Positions 43,601 through 52,595 of a stretch of DNA of 64,000 bases are shown here, piece by piece (the stretch's first letter is position 1; each line of letters opens with the position of its first letter). Origin of the DNA: Myxococcaceae bacterium (GTDB lineage Bacteria > Myxococcota > Myxococcia > Myxococcales > Myxococcaceae); NCBI GenBank assembly GCA_016793095.1, contig JAEUJQ010000064.1, forward strand, positions 19,187 to 83,186. The letters are read 5' to 3'. The notes under the pieces were generated by a model that searched no databases, was not told the origin of the DNA, and saw only the letters and a program-made list of their open reading frames with translations. The position numbers and the translations under genes were made by a program.

Positions 43601-45273
43601 GGCGGCAGGCCGCCTTCGCGCTGCGCCTCGCCGTCGCCGCCGCGGCCCAGCAGCGACCGGTCGTCCTCGTCTTCGACGGCCTCGACCAGACCGACGAGTC
43701 CAGCGTCGAGGCCTTCGCCGAGCTCTGCGCGACGAGCGGCAAGCGCGAGCTGCTGGTAGGCTTCACGACGGCCGAGCAGGCCGGCGCCTTCGGGAAGACC
43801 CAGCAGGTGGCGCTGCCGGGGCTCACGCCCGCCGACGTCGACACCCTCCTCACCGGGTTCCTGGGCAATCCACCCTCCGCCGAGCTGCGCGACGCCCTGC
43901 TCTCCCGGTCGCGGGGGCTTCCCGGGGTGCTGGTGGACTTCGCGCTGTTGACGGCCGAGCGTGGCGCGCTGCGGCCCCGGGGCGATTCGCTGGTGCTCGA
44001 AGGCAGCGTGCCGCAGGTGGACAACGCCACCCTGCCCCAGGCGCGCCTCAAGGCCGTGGGCACGCGCGTGTGCCGGCTGCTCGAGGTGGTGGCGGCGCTG
44101 GGCGAGGCGGCGGACGGCGCCACCGCCGCGAAGGCGCTCCCCGGCATCGCGCAGGCGGCGTGGGGCCGGGCCGTCACCTCGCGGCTCCTGCGGAGCGCGG
44201 GGCACGGGCGCGTGGCGCTCGCGCCGGGCTTCGAGGGCCCGCTCGCCACTGCGCCGCTCGTGGGAGGCAAGCCGCTCGCGCAGCGCCTCGCCGTCGTCCT
44301 CGCCGAGCTCTCGCGGACGAACCCCACGCTGGCGCCGCGCGTCGCGGAGCAACTGAGCCGCGCTGGCGACACGACACGGGCGGGCCAGGCCTGGAAGGCC
44401 GTGGCCGAGCGGGCGCTGGCCGAGCGGGACCTGGCGACCGTCTGCCGCGCCCAGCAGGGCATGGCCGAGGCGCTCGCTTCGCACGCCTACGCCTCGTCAC
44501 GGCAGGCGGTGACGGCGCGGCTCGAGCTCTTCTCGCGCGCCGCCATCTGCGCGCTGCTGCTCCGGGACAAGGCGAAGGCGCGCGCGCTGCTCGACGCGGC
44601 CAACGAGCTCGCCGACCAGAGCCAGGTGGACTGCATCGAGTACCGGCTGGCGGCGGCGCGCGTGCTGCGCTTCGAGGGGCGCCACGACGAAGCCCAGGGC
44701 GCGCTCGACGACGCGCTGGCGGGGAGCCAGGGTACGGCGGCGGCGGCGGCGTGCCTGGCCGAGGTGGGCGAGGTGCAGGAGGCGGCGAACGACCTCGGCG
44801 GCGCGGTCGAGACGTACCAGCAGGCGCTGGCGGTGGCCGACGGCTTCCTGCCCATCGCGCCGTGGCACGGCGAGCTCGACTTCCGCGCGCGGCTCGAGTC
44901 GCGCATCGGCGGCGTGTTGATGCAGCAGCAGCAGTTCCCGCGCGCGCGGCCCTTCCTGCAGGCGGCGGTGGAGCGCTGGAAGGCGGCGCAGGCGCCCCTG
45001 CACGCCGCGCGCGTGATGGCGAACCTCGGCACCCTGTGCGTGCAGACGAACGCCTTCAAGGAGGCGACGCAGTGGTTCGGCGCGGCGGCCACCACCGCCG
45101 AGGCGGGCGGCGACACGACGTTTCAGGCGCGGCAGCTCGTCTCGCTGTGCCGGGTGCTGGCGAAGATGGCCGACCCGCGGCTGCCGTCGCTCGCCGTGGC
45201 CACGGTGCAGCTCGCCTCGACGCTCGGCTGGGACGAAGGCGTGAAGGCGGCGCGCGGCTTCCTCAAGAAGTGA
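40672..45273 (+). CDS. Ser/Thr kinase fused to cyclase-like, P-loop and TPR regions (second giant)
   Basis: 1533 residues. Residues 1-105 look like a PilZ-related domain (FESGKAFQSSWEESLHGGEL, RVAMTPRSLPAL). A Pro-rich linker with LPPRP repeats follows (about 170-245). The kinase domain (about 265-540) has GEGGMGEVY, VALKVLHRR, HRDLKPPNIM and DFGIARL. A cyclase-like fold near 665-850 lacks clear metal ligands. The ATPase region has a Walker-A-like GPRRAGRT with Arg in place of the essential Lys, and Walker B VVLVFDGLD. TPR-like helices fill residues 1220-1533. The layout parallels the gene at 29465, so the two are probably distant paralogues. Divergent from the OsmC gene; its stop is six bases from the next convergent gene. 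Confidence 0.9.
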   Translation: MSPFASGRLWQTRSRVGHTFHHRFESGKAFQSSWEESLHGGELFVLTPASPDIGDAVVVELAVGEHRQPLEAEVIGLETDLAGQPGVRVAMTPRSLPALRAFADKVVGAMAREALALEDTASPHEAATVKETDAQAPGSSERQAHVRDLGAGEAGAASVGHGDTHVSLRPSQVSLPRLDDRPSPATTGVLPPRPQALPRPLESTGVLPPRPEPTGMLPPRPPVTPAAVASPPPAGVRLGDTNPVPRITPSSGDGPGASGEVRLKPGDVIGGRFQVEAHIGEGGMGEVYRATHVYLKRTVALKVLHRRLVSNQDAWARFQREAELVSQLEGPNIVRTFDFGRLDDGQPFLSMEFVEGETLDKMLDRGPLEVKDAATVLAQVCEGLAEAHALGIVHRDLKPPNIMMGRRRDGRVIAKILDFGIARLAAAGQEKLTATGAVIGTPSYLAPEQAQGGDIDARTDLYSLGCVAYELLTGRVPFKADSLARLILMHLQERPRPLEAYRPSLGEWPAVNEVVLKALEKDPKARFQSVTEFAEALSEAVGGKAKASEKDTPASEPAWGVEKMPLITAPPPQSLALAPAPTPQPPPGIGARPGLSGLTPAFVPRPSSTSGQTTASIPPGETTRGVSGLQTAYVPPGGLQAPQPRLAQPTSLAASDYANAGASEGRLGRLGEVLAQFNFPLSPDRVAKCEALRATMPGSLPIAWVLAIEPLRAQDPTAFGQLLTVCTDVALEWGGLLDDVTSSTFVFVFFGLGAQARCVLAAQEVRERLEVRLDGEKADAPALKLGISGSRLRADPDGAIEGEAVGAAKALAKGTAAGRCVLARGFANAVNDLLDLEPVDDDVVQVVGRKPVAAKAMVTVGFDAVAQALDARVGALLRGEVAPLVVTGPRRAGRTQVAQEFAVRAQQQGAFVLFSSGLRGGGGSSLAELVCQLCHVPFSARHAGLGPALDKLGLQPAQREAVLLACQLRVAPTPVGGRQAAFALRLAVAAAAQQRPVVLVFDGLDQTDESSVEAFAELCATSGKRELLVGFTTAEQAGAFGKTQQVALPGLTPADVDTLLTGFLGNPPSAELRDALLSRSRGLPGVLVDFALLTAERGALRPRGDSLVLEGSVPQVDNATLPQARLKAVGTRVCRLLEVVAALGEAADGATAAKALPGIAQAAWGRAVTSRLLRSAGHGRVALAPGFEGPLATAPLVGGKPLAQRLAVVLAELSRTNPTLAPRVAEQLSRAGDTTRAGQAWKAVAERALAERDLATVCRAQQGMAEALASHAYASSRQAVTARLELFSRAAICALLLRDKAKARALLDAANELADQSQVDCIEYRLAAARVLRFEGRHDEAQGALDDALAGSQGTAAAAACLAEVGEVQEAANDLGGAVETYQQALAVADGFLPIAPWHGELDFRARLESRIGGVLMQQQQFPRARPFLQAAVERWKAAQAPLHAARVMANLGTLCVQTNAFKEATQWFGAAATTAEAGGDTTFQARQLVSLCRVLAKMADPRLPSLAVATVQLASTLGWDEGVKAARGFLKK

Positions 45274-45279
45274 CTCGCT

Positions 45280-47541
45280 TCAGAGCCCGCAGCCGAAGGT
45301 GGGGCCGCCTGCGTCGGCGAACACCTGCGACGGCGGCGTCTGACACACGAGGGACTCGAGGCAGTGGGTCTGCTGGCCTGGAACGCCGGCCCTGCAGGTC
45401 GAGCGCACACCGCCGTCGACGTTGGGACACTGGCTCGCGCCGGAGCCGGCGGTGCAGAGGCAGGCCTTCAGCATGCCGCCGTCGGGCCGGCGCGCCGTGG
45501 GATCGGGCTGGCAGAGGCCCTGCGTCGTCCCGCGGTTGCAGTCGGCGTTGGTGTCGCAGAAGTCGTCACCCGACGTCGTGAGCCGCGGGCGCACGGGCAC
45601 GAGGCTGGCGCCGACGGGACACCCGAGGGCAGCGCGCGTGACGCCGGTCACCGTCACGGTGCCGTCGTTCCACGTCGCGGGTGCGCACACCGACACCGCC
45701 GGCTGCCCCGGGGCGCGCGGGCCGGCCGAGAGACACGCCATGGGGAGCGGGCTGCACGACGGGCTGCGGGAGCCGTTCGCGCACGCGCCCAGCCACGCGG
45801 GCTGGGGCGCCGCTTCGCACTGCGACGCCGTCGTGCACGTCATGCAGAAGGGCGGACGAGGCGCGGGGTAGCAGCCATTGGCGGAGCGCTCGGCAGGCGG
45901 CGGGCACGGGTCGACGAGCCCGTCGCCGTTCTTGTCTTCACCGCAGCAGTACTCGCCGCGGTTGCAGGCGATGGCGGCCCCACGCACGGCGCACGGCTCG
46001 AGCGCGCAGTAGGCCGTCCCTCCGTCGGCGACGCAGGTCCACGGCGCGCGACAGTCGTCGAAGGGCTGGCCCGTCGTCGGGTTCGTCCCGAGGCGGCAGT
46101 CCGTGCGACAGGTGAGGGAGGCGCGGTCGCAGTACCCACGCTGTGGAGCTCCCGGCGGCTGCGCGGGGCACTCTGCGTCGTCCATGCACTGCCCGTTGCC
46201 GCGGCACCTGCTCAGGGACTGGCCGCCGGAAATCGTCTCGCCGCCGCACCGCAGGTTCGGACCGCCGAACGGGTTTGCCGGCGAGAGCGCACACTCGGTC
46301 GTCGAGGCACAGGGAGACCGGCAGCGCCCCGCGCCGAAGAAGAGGGATGTCGGGGTGAGGTTCGCGCTGTCGACCCAGCAACTCTGGCCGGGGGGACAAC
46401 CGGGCGCGGCCTCGCGCTGCTGCTCGAAGTCCCACCGGCAGCGCGGCACGCACACACCTCCACAGGCGCCCGGGCCCGCGTCAGGCGAGAACACCGTGCA
46501 CACCGCGCCAGCCGCGCACTGCGCGTCCGTGTTGCATCCGACCTGGCTGCAGCTGTTGCTCTGCGGCACGCAGAAGCCCGTGCCGTCGTCGATGAAGCCA
46601 CAGGAGCACTGGCCGACCCGCTGGCGCTGGCAGTAGCTCGCGCCGCTCGGGTCGCCCATGAGCGCGCGGCAGCGGCCCGCCCCGAGGCCGGTGGGCGGTC
46701 CGAAGATGATGGGGTCGGACCCGCACTGCGTGTCCTCCACGCAGCGCTCGCAGACACCGAGCCGGCGGCGGCACGTACCCGCGAAGCCCGTCGGCGCGTC
46801 GTGGACGTCGCACCGGCATTGGACTCCGGACATGAAGCAGGGGTCGGCCGGGTCCAGCGACTGGCACTCAGAGTCGGTGCTGCAGCCCCGGCCAGGCGTG
46901 CATCGTCCTGTGCTGGTGTCACAGACGAGGCCTCCAGCGCGACAGTCATCGTCGCGAAGACAGGACAGGCCCCCGTCAGTCCCGCCGCCTGCCGTCGCAC
47001 CGCCTGCCGTCGCACCCCCGCCTGCCGTCGCACCCCCGCCTGCCGTCGCACCGCCGCCTGCCGTCGCACCGCCTGCCGTCGCACCACCTGCCGTCGCACC
47101 ACCTGCCGTCGCACCACCTGCCGTCGCACCGCCTGCCGTCGCACCACCTGCCGTCGCACCGCCTGCCGTCGCACCGCCTGCCGTCGCACCGCCTGCCGTC
47201 GCTCCACCTGCGGTCGCACCACCTGCCGTCGCTCCACCTGCGGTCGCACCACCTGCGGTCGCTCCACCTGCTGTCGCACCACCCGCCGTCGCGCCGCCGG
47301 CCACGCCGCCGCCCACGTTGAAGACGGTCCGGCAGACGCCGACGACGCACTCCCGGGTGGCGTCGCACGCTGCGCAGCTCACGCCGTTCGCGCCGCACTC
47401 GAGACGGCTGGTGCCCTGCTGGCACCTGCCGCGCTCGTCACAACAGCCCGGGCACGTGGAGCTCGAGCACGTCGACGGGGAAGGGGCCGGACATCCAAGC
47501 GCGACGACCACCACCAGCAACCACGGCGCTCGACGGTGCAT
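45280..47541 (-). CDS. Cys-rich lipoprotein with (GGATA)n stalk
   Basis: 753 residues from ATG47541; the frame to 47628 overlaps the amidase stop and lacks a signal peptide. The signal peptide ends in a lipobox (VVVALGC). Residues about 25-70 form a compact Cys module (STCPGCCDERGRC, CGANGVSCAACD, ECVVGVC) that also occurs in the lipoprotein at 60816. A stalk of about twenty GGATA units follows (about 78-185). The rest is a chain of Cys-rich segments with short D/C loops (CLRDDDCRAGGLVCD, CQSLDPADPCF, CNTDAQCAAGAVC), about 60 Cys in total, like many myxobacterial surface proteins of unknown role. The tandem repeat may vary in length between strains. Confidence 0.78.
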   Translation of the reverse strand: MHRRAPWLLVVVVALGCPAPSPSTCSSSTCPGCCDERGRCQQGTSRLECGANGVSCAACDATRECVVGVCRTVFNVGGGVAGGATAGGATAGGATAGGATAGGATAGGATAGGATAGGATAGGATAGGATAGGATAGGATAGGATAGGATAGGATAGGATAGGGATAGGGATAGGGATAGGATAGGGTDGGLSCLRDDDCRAGGLVCDTSTGRCTPGRGCSTDSECQSLDPADPCFMSGVQCRCDVHDAPTGFAGTCRRRLGVCERCVEDTQCGSDPIIFGPPTGLGAGRCRALMGDPSGASYCQRQRVGQCSCGFIDDGTGFCVPQSNSCSQVGCNTDAQCAAGAVCTVFSPDAGPGACGGVCVPRCRWDFEQQREAAPGCPPGQSCWVDSANLTPTSLFFGAGRCRSPCASTTECALSPANPFGGPNLRCGGETISGGQSLSRCRGNGQCMDDAECPAQPPGAPQRGYCDRASLTCRTDCRLGTNPTTGQPFDDCRAPWTCVADGGTAYCALEPCAVRGAAIACNRGEYCCGEDKNGDGLVDPCPPPAERSANGCYPAPRPPFCMTCTTASQCEAAPQPAWLGACANGSRSPSCSPLPMACLSAGPRAPGQPAVSVCAPATWNDGTVTVTGVTRAALGCPVGASLVPVRPRLTTSGDDFCDTNADCNRGTTQGLCQPDPTARRPDGGMLKACLCTAGSGASQCPNVDGGVRSTCRAGVPGQQTHCLESLVCQTPPSQVFADAGGPTFGCGL
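46986..47300. repeat. 15-bp tandem repeat coding for the GGATA stalk
   Basis: About twenty 15-bp units read CACCGCCTGCCGTCG or CACCACCTGCCGTCG on the plus strand, with a few 18-bp units near the left end. Copies differ mostly at one or two positions. The array lies wholly within the Cys-rich lipoprotein gene and keeps the reading frame, so slippage by whole units would change stalk length without breaking the protein. There are no spacers; it is not a CRISPR array. Confidence 0.9.
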
Positions 47542-47594
47542 ACCGCGAACAAGCCACAGGCCCTGCGGGCGCACAATCGGCCAACCCGGCTCGC

Positions 47595-48995
47595 TCAGCT
47601 CGAGACGAGCGGCTTCAGCTGCGGCCACGGCGCGTCAGCCTCGAGCTGGTACGCGAGCTCGAGCAGCATGCGCTCTTCTCCCATGGCCGCGGCGAACTGC
47701 ACGCCGATGGGCAGGCCGCTGGCGCTGTGGCCGAGCGGCAACGAGATGGCGGGCGCCCCGGCGGCGTTGATGAGGCCGGTGAAGGGCACCGTCTGCGTGA
47801 GGCGCTCGAGCTTCTCGTCGAAGTCGAGGTCGCCGCGCAGGTAGCCGAGCGGCGGCGGCAGCTGGCCCAGCGTCGGCATCAGCACCGCGTCGCGGGACTG
47901 CATGATGACGCTCCAGCGCGCGGTGAAGGCGCGCAGCCGGCGAATGCGCTTCGCCGAGTCCCACGGGCGCTCGGCGAACTTCCGCGCGAGGTGGTGTGTC
48001 CACGGCTCGAGGGCGCGGGCGTTGAAGCGCGAGTGCACGACGAGGCGGCCCAGCTTCGCGTGGGCGATGCCGAGGAACATCCACAGCGCGAGGAAGTCGT
48101 CGGTGTCTTCCTTGTCGAAGGGACAGGGCGCGAGCTCGACCTGGTGCCCGAGCCGCTCGAGTCGTTTGCCCGTGGCCTCGAGGGCGGCCTGCACCTCGGG
48201 GTCGATGGCGTCGCCGCGGGGTGTCGTCACCACCAGCGTGACCCGCAGGCGTTTGCGCGGCGCCGGGTCCACCACGTCGAGGCGGGGCAGCTTCGAGTTG
48301 GGCGCGAGCGCGTCGACGCCCTTCCAGAAGGCCACCGTGTCGCGCACCGTGCGCGTCAGCACGCCGTGCACGGCGATGTTGACGGGCAGCAGCGTCGAGC
48401 CCTCCATGTCGAGGCGCCCGCGCGACACCTTGAGGCCCACGAGGCCGCAGCATGAGGCCGGCAGCCGCACCGAGCCGCCGCCGTCGCTGCCGTGCGCGAT
48501 GGGCACCACGCCCGAGGACACCAGGGCCGCCGCGCCGCCCGAGGAGCCGCCCGTCGAGCGCGTCTCGTCCCACGGGTTCTTCGTGGGCCCGAAGTGCAGG
48601 GACTCGGTGGTGGCGGTGAGGCCGAACTCGGGCGTCGCGCTCTTCCCAAGGGACACCAGGCCGAGGCGCTCGAGGACCTGCACCGTCGGGTCGCTGCGCT
48701 TCGAGACGTAGTGGCCCGCGGCGGCAGTGCCCCACGTGGTGCGCACCCCCTCGACCTGCGAGAGGTCCTTCGTGAAGGACGGCACTCCCGCGAGCGGCCC
48801 GGCGGTGAGGCGCTTCGCGTCAACCCGCGCGCGGTCCCAGGTCGGCGTGACGATGGCGTTGAGCCGCGTCGCCTGGCCGGCCCGCAGCACCGCCGACTCC
48901 ACCACCTCTTCGGCGCTCACCTCACGGCGCGACAGACGCTCCCGCGTCTCCAGCGCATCCCACCTCGCGAGCTCCCACGCCTGTCGTTCGTTCAT
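47595..48995 (-). CDS. Amidase signature-family enzyme
   Basis: 466 residues from ATG48995. The Ser-cisSer-Lys catalytic triad is visible: Lys in GVPSFTKDLSQV, and the Gly/Ser-rich loop STGGSSGGAAALVSSG holding both Ser residues. LPASCCGLVGLKVSRGR follows as in the family. The C-terminal PFTGLINAAGAPAISLPLGH is also characteristic. Members hydrolyse amide bonds (aliphatic or aryl amides, nylon oligomers, Glu-tRNA amidation); residues around the triad look more like 6-aminohexanoate-dimer hydrolases than GatA, and no gatB or gatC is nearby. No signal peptide, so cytoplasmic. It lies 44 bases downstream (leftward) of the small secreted protein gene. Confidence 0.9.
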   Translation of the reverse strand: MNERQAWELARWDALETRERLSRREVSAEEVVESAVLRAGQATRLNAIVTPTWDRARVDAKRLTAGPLAGVPSFTKDLSQVEGVRTTWGTAAAGHYVSKRSDPTVQVLERLGLVSLGKSATPEFGLTATTESLHFGPTKNPWDETRSTGGSSGGAAALVSSGVVPIAHGSDGGGSVRLPASCCGLVGLKVSRGRLDMEGSTLLPVNIAVHGVLTRTVRDTVAFWKGVDALAPNSKLPRLDVVDPAPRKRLRVTLVVTTPRGDAIDPEVQAALEATGKRLERLGHQVELAPCPFDKEDTDDFLALWMFLGIAHAKLGRLVVHSRFNARALEPWTHHLARKFAERPWDSAKRIRRLRAFTARWSVIMQSRDAVLMPTLGQLPPPLGYLRGDLDFDEKLERLTQTVPFTGLINAAGAPAISLPLGHSASGLPIGVQFAAAMGEERMLLELAYQLEADAPWPQLKPLVSS

Positions 48996-49039
48996 GGTCT
49001 CGGCTCCACCGCTCGTGCCATCGCGGGCCACCGTGCGGG

Positions 49040-49450
49040 TCAGAAGAGCTTCTGGGACGCGCGGGCCAGCTCGAACCCGTGCCCGTCGGTGTTGGTGCAG
49101 CGCAGCCGCTTCGTCGTCGCTTCGCACGTGAACCCGGCCACCTTCCACGGCGTGCCGTACTCGAGCCTGGGCAGCTCAGCCTGCAGCGTGTCGCCGTAGC
49201 AGCCGCGCACGGGCGCCCCCTTCTGCGGCAACGAGAAGCGGTTGCCCCAGTCCAGCTCGCAGTCCTTCGGGCGCGGGGGCGGCTTCACCGTGTTCTCCTT
49301 CAGCTCGCACTCGAGGGTCGGCGACGGCTGGCCGGCGTACACGAGACAGAAGGTGTTGCCGCTCGGCGTCTGGAACTGCCCGAGGACGGACGGGTCCGCG
49401 GCCTGCGCGAGGAGAAACGGAGCCAGCAACGAGATGGAGCCGAGCCGCAT
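49040..49450 (-). CDS. Small secreted protein, possibly DUF6636-like
   Basis: 136 residues with a Sec signal peptide (MRLGSISLLAPFLLAQA, cleavage near residue 17). The mature protein starts with QFQTPSGNTFCLVY and has six Cys (CLVY, LECEL, KDCELD, RGCYGD, FTCEAT, LRCTNT). The S-G-N-T-x-C start and the late C-T-N-x-x-G-H-G-F pattern resemble the DUF6636 family of small secreted proteins, function unknown. It lies between the kinase and amidase genes on the same strand, 28 and 44 bases from each, so co-transcription is possible. Confidence 0.7.
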   Translation of the reverse strand: MRLGSISLLAPFLLAQAADPSVLGQFQTPSGNTFCLVYAGQPSPTLECELKENTVKPPPRPKDCELDWGNRFSLPQKGAPVRGCYGDTLQAELPRLEYGTPWKVAGFTCEATTKRLRCTNTDGHGFELARASQKLF

Positions 49451-49478
49451 GGTGCGTGTTCAACCACGGCTGTGGGGT

Positions 49479-52478
49479 TCACGGAAACGCCGCGAGCAGC
49501 TTCTGGGCCGCCGCCGCGCGGACCTGCAGGCCTTCCCCCGCCCGGTACGTCGCGAGCGCCTGCTCGACGAGGGCCTTCGTCTCGGGCGTCGCCGTCTTCA
49601 GCGCCACGCGAGCGCTGGCCACGCCGAGCTGTGCGTCGGCCAGCATCACCTGCCAGGGCTTGAGCTCTTCGGCCAGCGCGAGCGCCTCGGTGAAGGCCGC
49701 CTCGGCCTCCGCTGGCCGGGAGCTGGCGAGCGCGGCGTCGCCCTTCGCCAGCAGCGGGCGCAACAGCTCGAGGCTCTTCGGGCCGATGCTGCGCGCCACC
49801 ACCACCGCCCCCTCTGCCAGCTGGAGCGCTGCCTTCGCGTCGCCGTCGAGCAACGCGAGGTGGCTGCGCACGGCGCCAGCCTCGGCGAGGTAGGGTGATG
49901 GCAACGGCGGCTTCTGCGCGACCAGCTCCTCGAGCGCCGCCTTCGCATCGGCGCGCCGGCCCTGAGACACCCAGCACTCCGCGCGCGTCAGCGTGGTGGC
50001 GGCGATGTACGGGTGACCGGCGGGGAAGGACTTGCGAGCGATGGCGTCGCCGCGCTCCACCAGCGCGAGCGCCTCGGCCACGGCGCCGGACTTGAGCAAC
50101 GTGTCGCCGAAGTTGTTGAGCGTCACCACCAGCTTCGGGCTGTCGGCCCCGAAGAGCGCCTCGCGGGCGGCGAGCGCACGCGTGAAGGCCTCCCGCGAGT
50201 CCTTCGGCCGGCCCGAGAAGAAGTACGCGTTGGCGAGCATCGAGCGCACCATCGCCGAGTCCGGGTGGTCGCCCGACACCTCCTTCTCCCTCAAGGCGAG
50301 GGCCCGCTCGAGGTGCACCGCCGCGCGGGTGTTGTCGCGCGCCGCCGCGAGGCTCGAGCCCAGGTCGTACTCGAAGCGCCAGATGAGCGGGCTGTCGGCC
50401 CCCAGCACCTTCATCGCGAAGGCCAGGGTGCGCTCGTGGCCCGGCACCGCGTCGAGCGGCCGGCTCTCGGCGGTGAAGAGGCGCGCGTCGGCGCCCATGC
50501 GCTCGATGGTGAGCAGGTCGTCGCCGCCGAGGCGCTCGATGGTGGCCTCGGCGAGGCCGAGCCAGGTGCGGCCCTCGAGGGGCCGGTTCAACTGGAACCC
50601 CACGAGGGTGGCGAGGCGCACCGCGGCCAGCGCGAAGAGCTCGTCGAAGCCCGAGGCGTGCGCGAGGGCGGCGGTCTGCTGCCACGCCTGCGCGGCCTCG
50701 GCGTTCTTGCCCTGGGCCTGCTTGAGCGTGCCCTCCAGCGAGCGCGCCTCGGCCTCGAGCGCCTTGAGGCCCATCTCCTTCGCGTCAGCGGCGGCCTGCT
50801 CGATGAGCGCCTCGAGCCCCTTCAGCTTCCCGGCGTCGAGCAGCGCGCGCGCCTTGAGCAGGGAGGCGCGGAGCGCAGCCACCTTTGGCTCGTCCTTCGT
50901 GGCGACGAGGCGGGGGTCGGTGCGCAGCCGGGCGGCGTTGGCGCACTGGGCGACGGGCGTGAGGCTCCACGCGATGGTGCCGGCGCGCTCGACGGTGGCC
51001 TCCTCGGCGGTGGACAGGTTCGTCACCAGCTCGCCCAGCTCGGCGCGGCGCCTCGCGTAGCAGGCCGCCTGGAGCGCCCAGGTGTCCGCCGACGTCTCGC
51101 CGCGCACCAGCGCAGCCTCACACGCTCCCTGCGCGCGGCTGGACAACGTGAGCGCGTAGCCGTCGAGCGCGCGCTCCACCGAGGCGAGGGCGGCGGCGGC
51201 GAAGGGGCGGTTGACGGCCTCGAAGGCCCGGCGCACCTCGACTCGCGCGCGCTCACCCCAGACGGAGCGCACGTCCGCGATGGCGGTGCACTCCCGCTGG
51301 AGCCGGCCGCGGGAGAGCGCCTGCCAGCCGAGCACCGACAGCGCGACGACGGCGAAGACGAGCCACGGGGCGGCGCGCGACCAGTCGAGCGGGCGCTGGT
51401 CGAGCGTCGCCAGCAGCGCCTCCATGTTGGGGAAGCGGTCGGCTGGCTGCCGGGCGAGGCCGCGAACGAGCGCCGCGTGGAGCCACGACGGCACGGTCGC
51501 CTTCGGCTTCGGCGGGAGCGCGGCGTTCACCAGCGCCTTCGTCACCTCGACGGTGGTGGCGCCGGTGAAGGGCTTCGTGTCGTAGAGCGCCTCCCACAAC
51601 GAGACGCAGAAGCTGAACTGGTCGCTGCGCGCGTCGGGCACCATCGCGAGCGCCTGCTCTGGCGACATGTAGCCGACGGTGCCGACGACGGTGTCGTGCT
51701 GGGTGATGGGCTCGGACAGCGCGCTGGGCGAGCTCTCGATGGGGCGCGGCGCGGTGGGAGCCGTGACGGGCTCGAGGGCGGTGTCGGCGCGGGCCACGCC
51801 GAAGTCGGTCACCCGCGCACGCCCGTCGTTCCCGATGAGGACGTTGGCCGGCTTGAAGTCCCGGTGCACGAGGTGGGCTTCGTGCGCGGCGGCGAGGCCC
51901 CGGCCGGCCTGCAGGAAGACGCTCACCACCTCGCGCCAGCCGCGGGGTCGCTCGCGCAGCCAGTCCTTCAGCGTCTTGCCGGGCACGTACTCCATGGCGA
52001 TGAAGATGCCGCCCCGGTGCTCGCCGACCTCGAAGACGTTGACGACGTTGGGGTGAGACAGCCGCGCCATCGCCTGGGCCTCGCGCAACATCCGGGCGTG
52101 CGCGGGCCCCGTGGCGTCCGGGCCGCCCGACGCCGACAGCAGCTTCAGCGCCACCTTGCGCTCGAGCTGCGGGTCGTACGCCGAGTACACCGCGCCCATG
52201 CCGCCGACGCCGAGGACGTCGAGGACGACGAAGCGGCCGAGGGTGGTGCCGCGCTCGAGGGCGGGCTCCTTGCCGTGCTCCTTCGCCCGTTCGAGCTCGC
52301 TGGCCGAGAGCTCGCGCGTCGGGGCCTCGGACACGCTCTCGCGCTTCTGCTCGACGACGGCGAGCTGGGAGCGACAGGTGTCACAGTCGGCGGCGTGGGC
52401 GCGCAGCTGCGACTCCTCGTCGGGCGAGAGCCGTCGCTCGGTGAGGGCTGCCCACTGTCGCGGTTCCACGTGCGCCAT
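49479..52478 (-). CDS. Membrane Ser/Thr kinase with zinc-finger N-terminus and TPR C-terminus
   Basis: 999 residues from ATG52478. An anti-sigma-like zinc motif (RAHAADCDTC, residues 27-36) precedes the kinase domain (about 78-350): GVGGMGAVY, VALKLLSAS, HRDFKPANV (Phe for Leu), DFGVARAD. After a linker there is one membrane helix (WLVFAVVALSVLGWQAL, about 373-389), then about 600 residues of TPR-like helices, probably periplasmic. This is a PknB-like layout with an unusually large sensor part. The longer frame up to 53471 is antisense over the knottin gene and is rejected. It is divergent from that lipoprotein gene, with about 117 bases between. Confidence 0.9.
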   Translation of the reverse strand: MAHVEPRQWAALTERRLSPDEESQLRAHAADCDTCRSQLAVVEQKRESVSEAPTRELSASELERAKEHGKEPALERGTTLGRFVVLDVLGVGGMGAVYSAYDPQLERKVALKLLSASGGPDATGPAHARMLREAQAMARLSHPNVVNVFEVGEHRGGIFIAMEYVPGKTLKDWLRERPRGWREVVSVFLQAGRGLAAAHEAHLVHRDFKPANVLIGNDGRARVTDFGVARADTALEPVTAPTAPRPIESSPSALSEPITQHDTVVGTVGYMSPEQALAMVPDARSDQFSFCVSLWEALYDTKPFTGATTVEVTKALVNAALPPKPKATVPSWLHAALVRGLARQPADRFPNMEALLATLDQRPLDWSRAAPWLVFAVVALSVLGWQALSRGRLQRECTAIADVRSVWGERARVEVRRAFEAVNRPFAAAALASVERALDGYALTLSSRAQGACEAALVRGETSADTWALQAACYARRRAELGELVTNLSTAEEATVERAGTIAWSLTPVAQCANAARLRTDPRLVATKDEPKVAALRASLLKARALLDAGKLKGLEALIEQAAADAKEMGLKALEAEARSLEGTLKQAQGKNAEAAQAWQQTAALAHASGFDELFALAAVRLATLVGFQLNRPLEGRTWLGLAEATIERLGGDDLLTIERMGADARLFTAESRPLDAVPGHERTLAFAMKVLGADSPLIWRFEYDLGSSLAAARDNTRAAVHLERALALREKEVSGDHPDSAMVRSMLANAYFFSGRPKDSREAFTRALAAREALFGADSPKLVVTLNNFGDTLLKSGAVAEALALVERGDAIARKSFPAGHPYIAATTLTRAECWVSQGRRADAKAALEELVAQKPPLPSPYLAEAGAVRSHLALLDGDAKAALQLAEGAVVVARSIGPKSLELLRPLLAKGDAALASSRPAEAEAAFTEALALAEELKPWQVMLADAQLGVASARVALKTATPETKALVEQALATYRAGEGLQVRAAAAQKLLAAFP

Positions 52479-52595
52479 GGCTCGAGCCTGCGACTGCGCC
52501 CCCTTTCCCCGGGCGGACCTCGGAGCCGTTGACTGTACGGGAGGTCTGGGTGTGGTGGGCGACGAAATCCACGGGGGCGCGCTACGGTGCCCGCC

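Noticed and set aside
46986..47300. CRISPR array
   Set aside because: Repeats are contiguous 15-bp units with no spacers and stay in frame in a lipoprotein gene.
45364..47844. 826-residue open frame on the plus strand
   Set aside because: Antisense to the Cys-rich lipoprotein; its repetitive Cys/Arg/Thr stretch is just the 15-bp repeat read backward.
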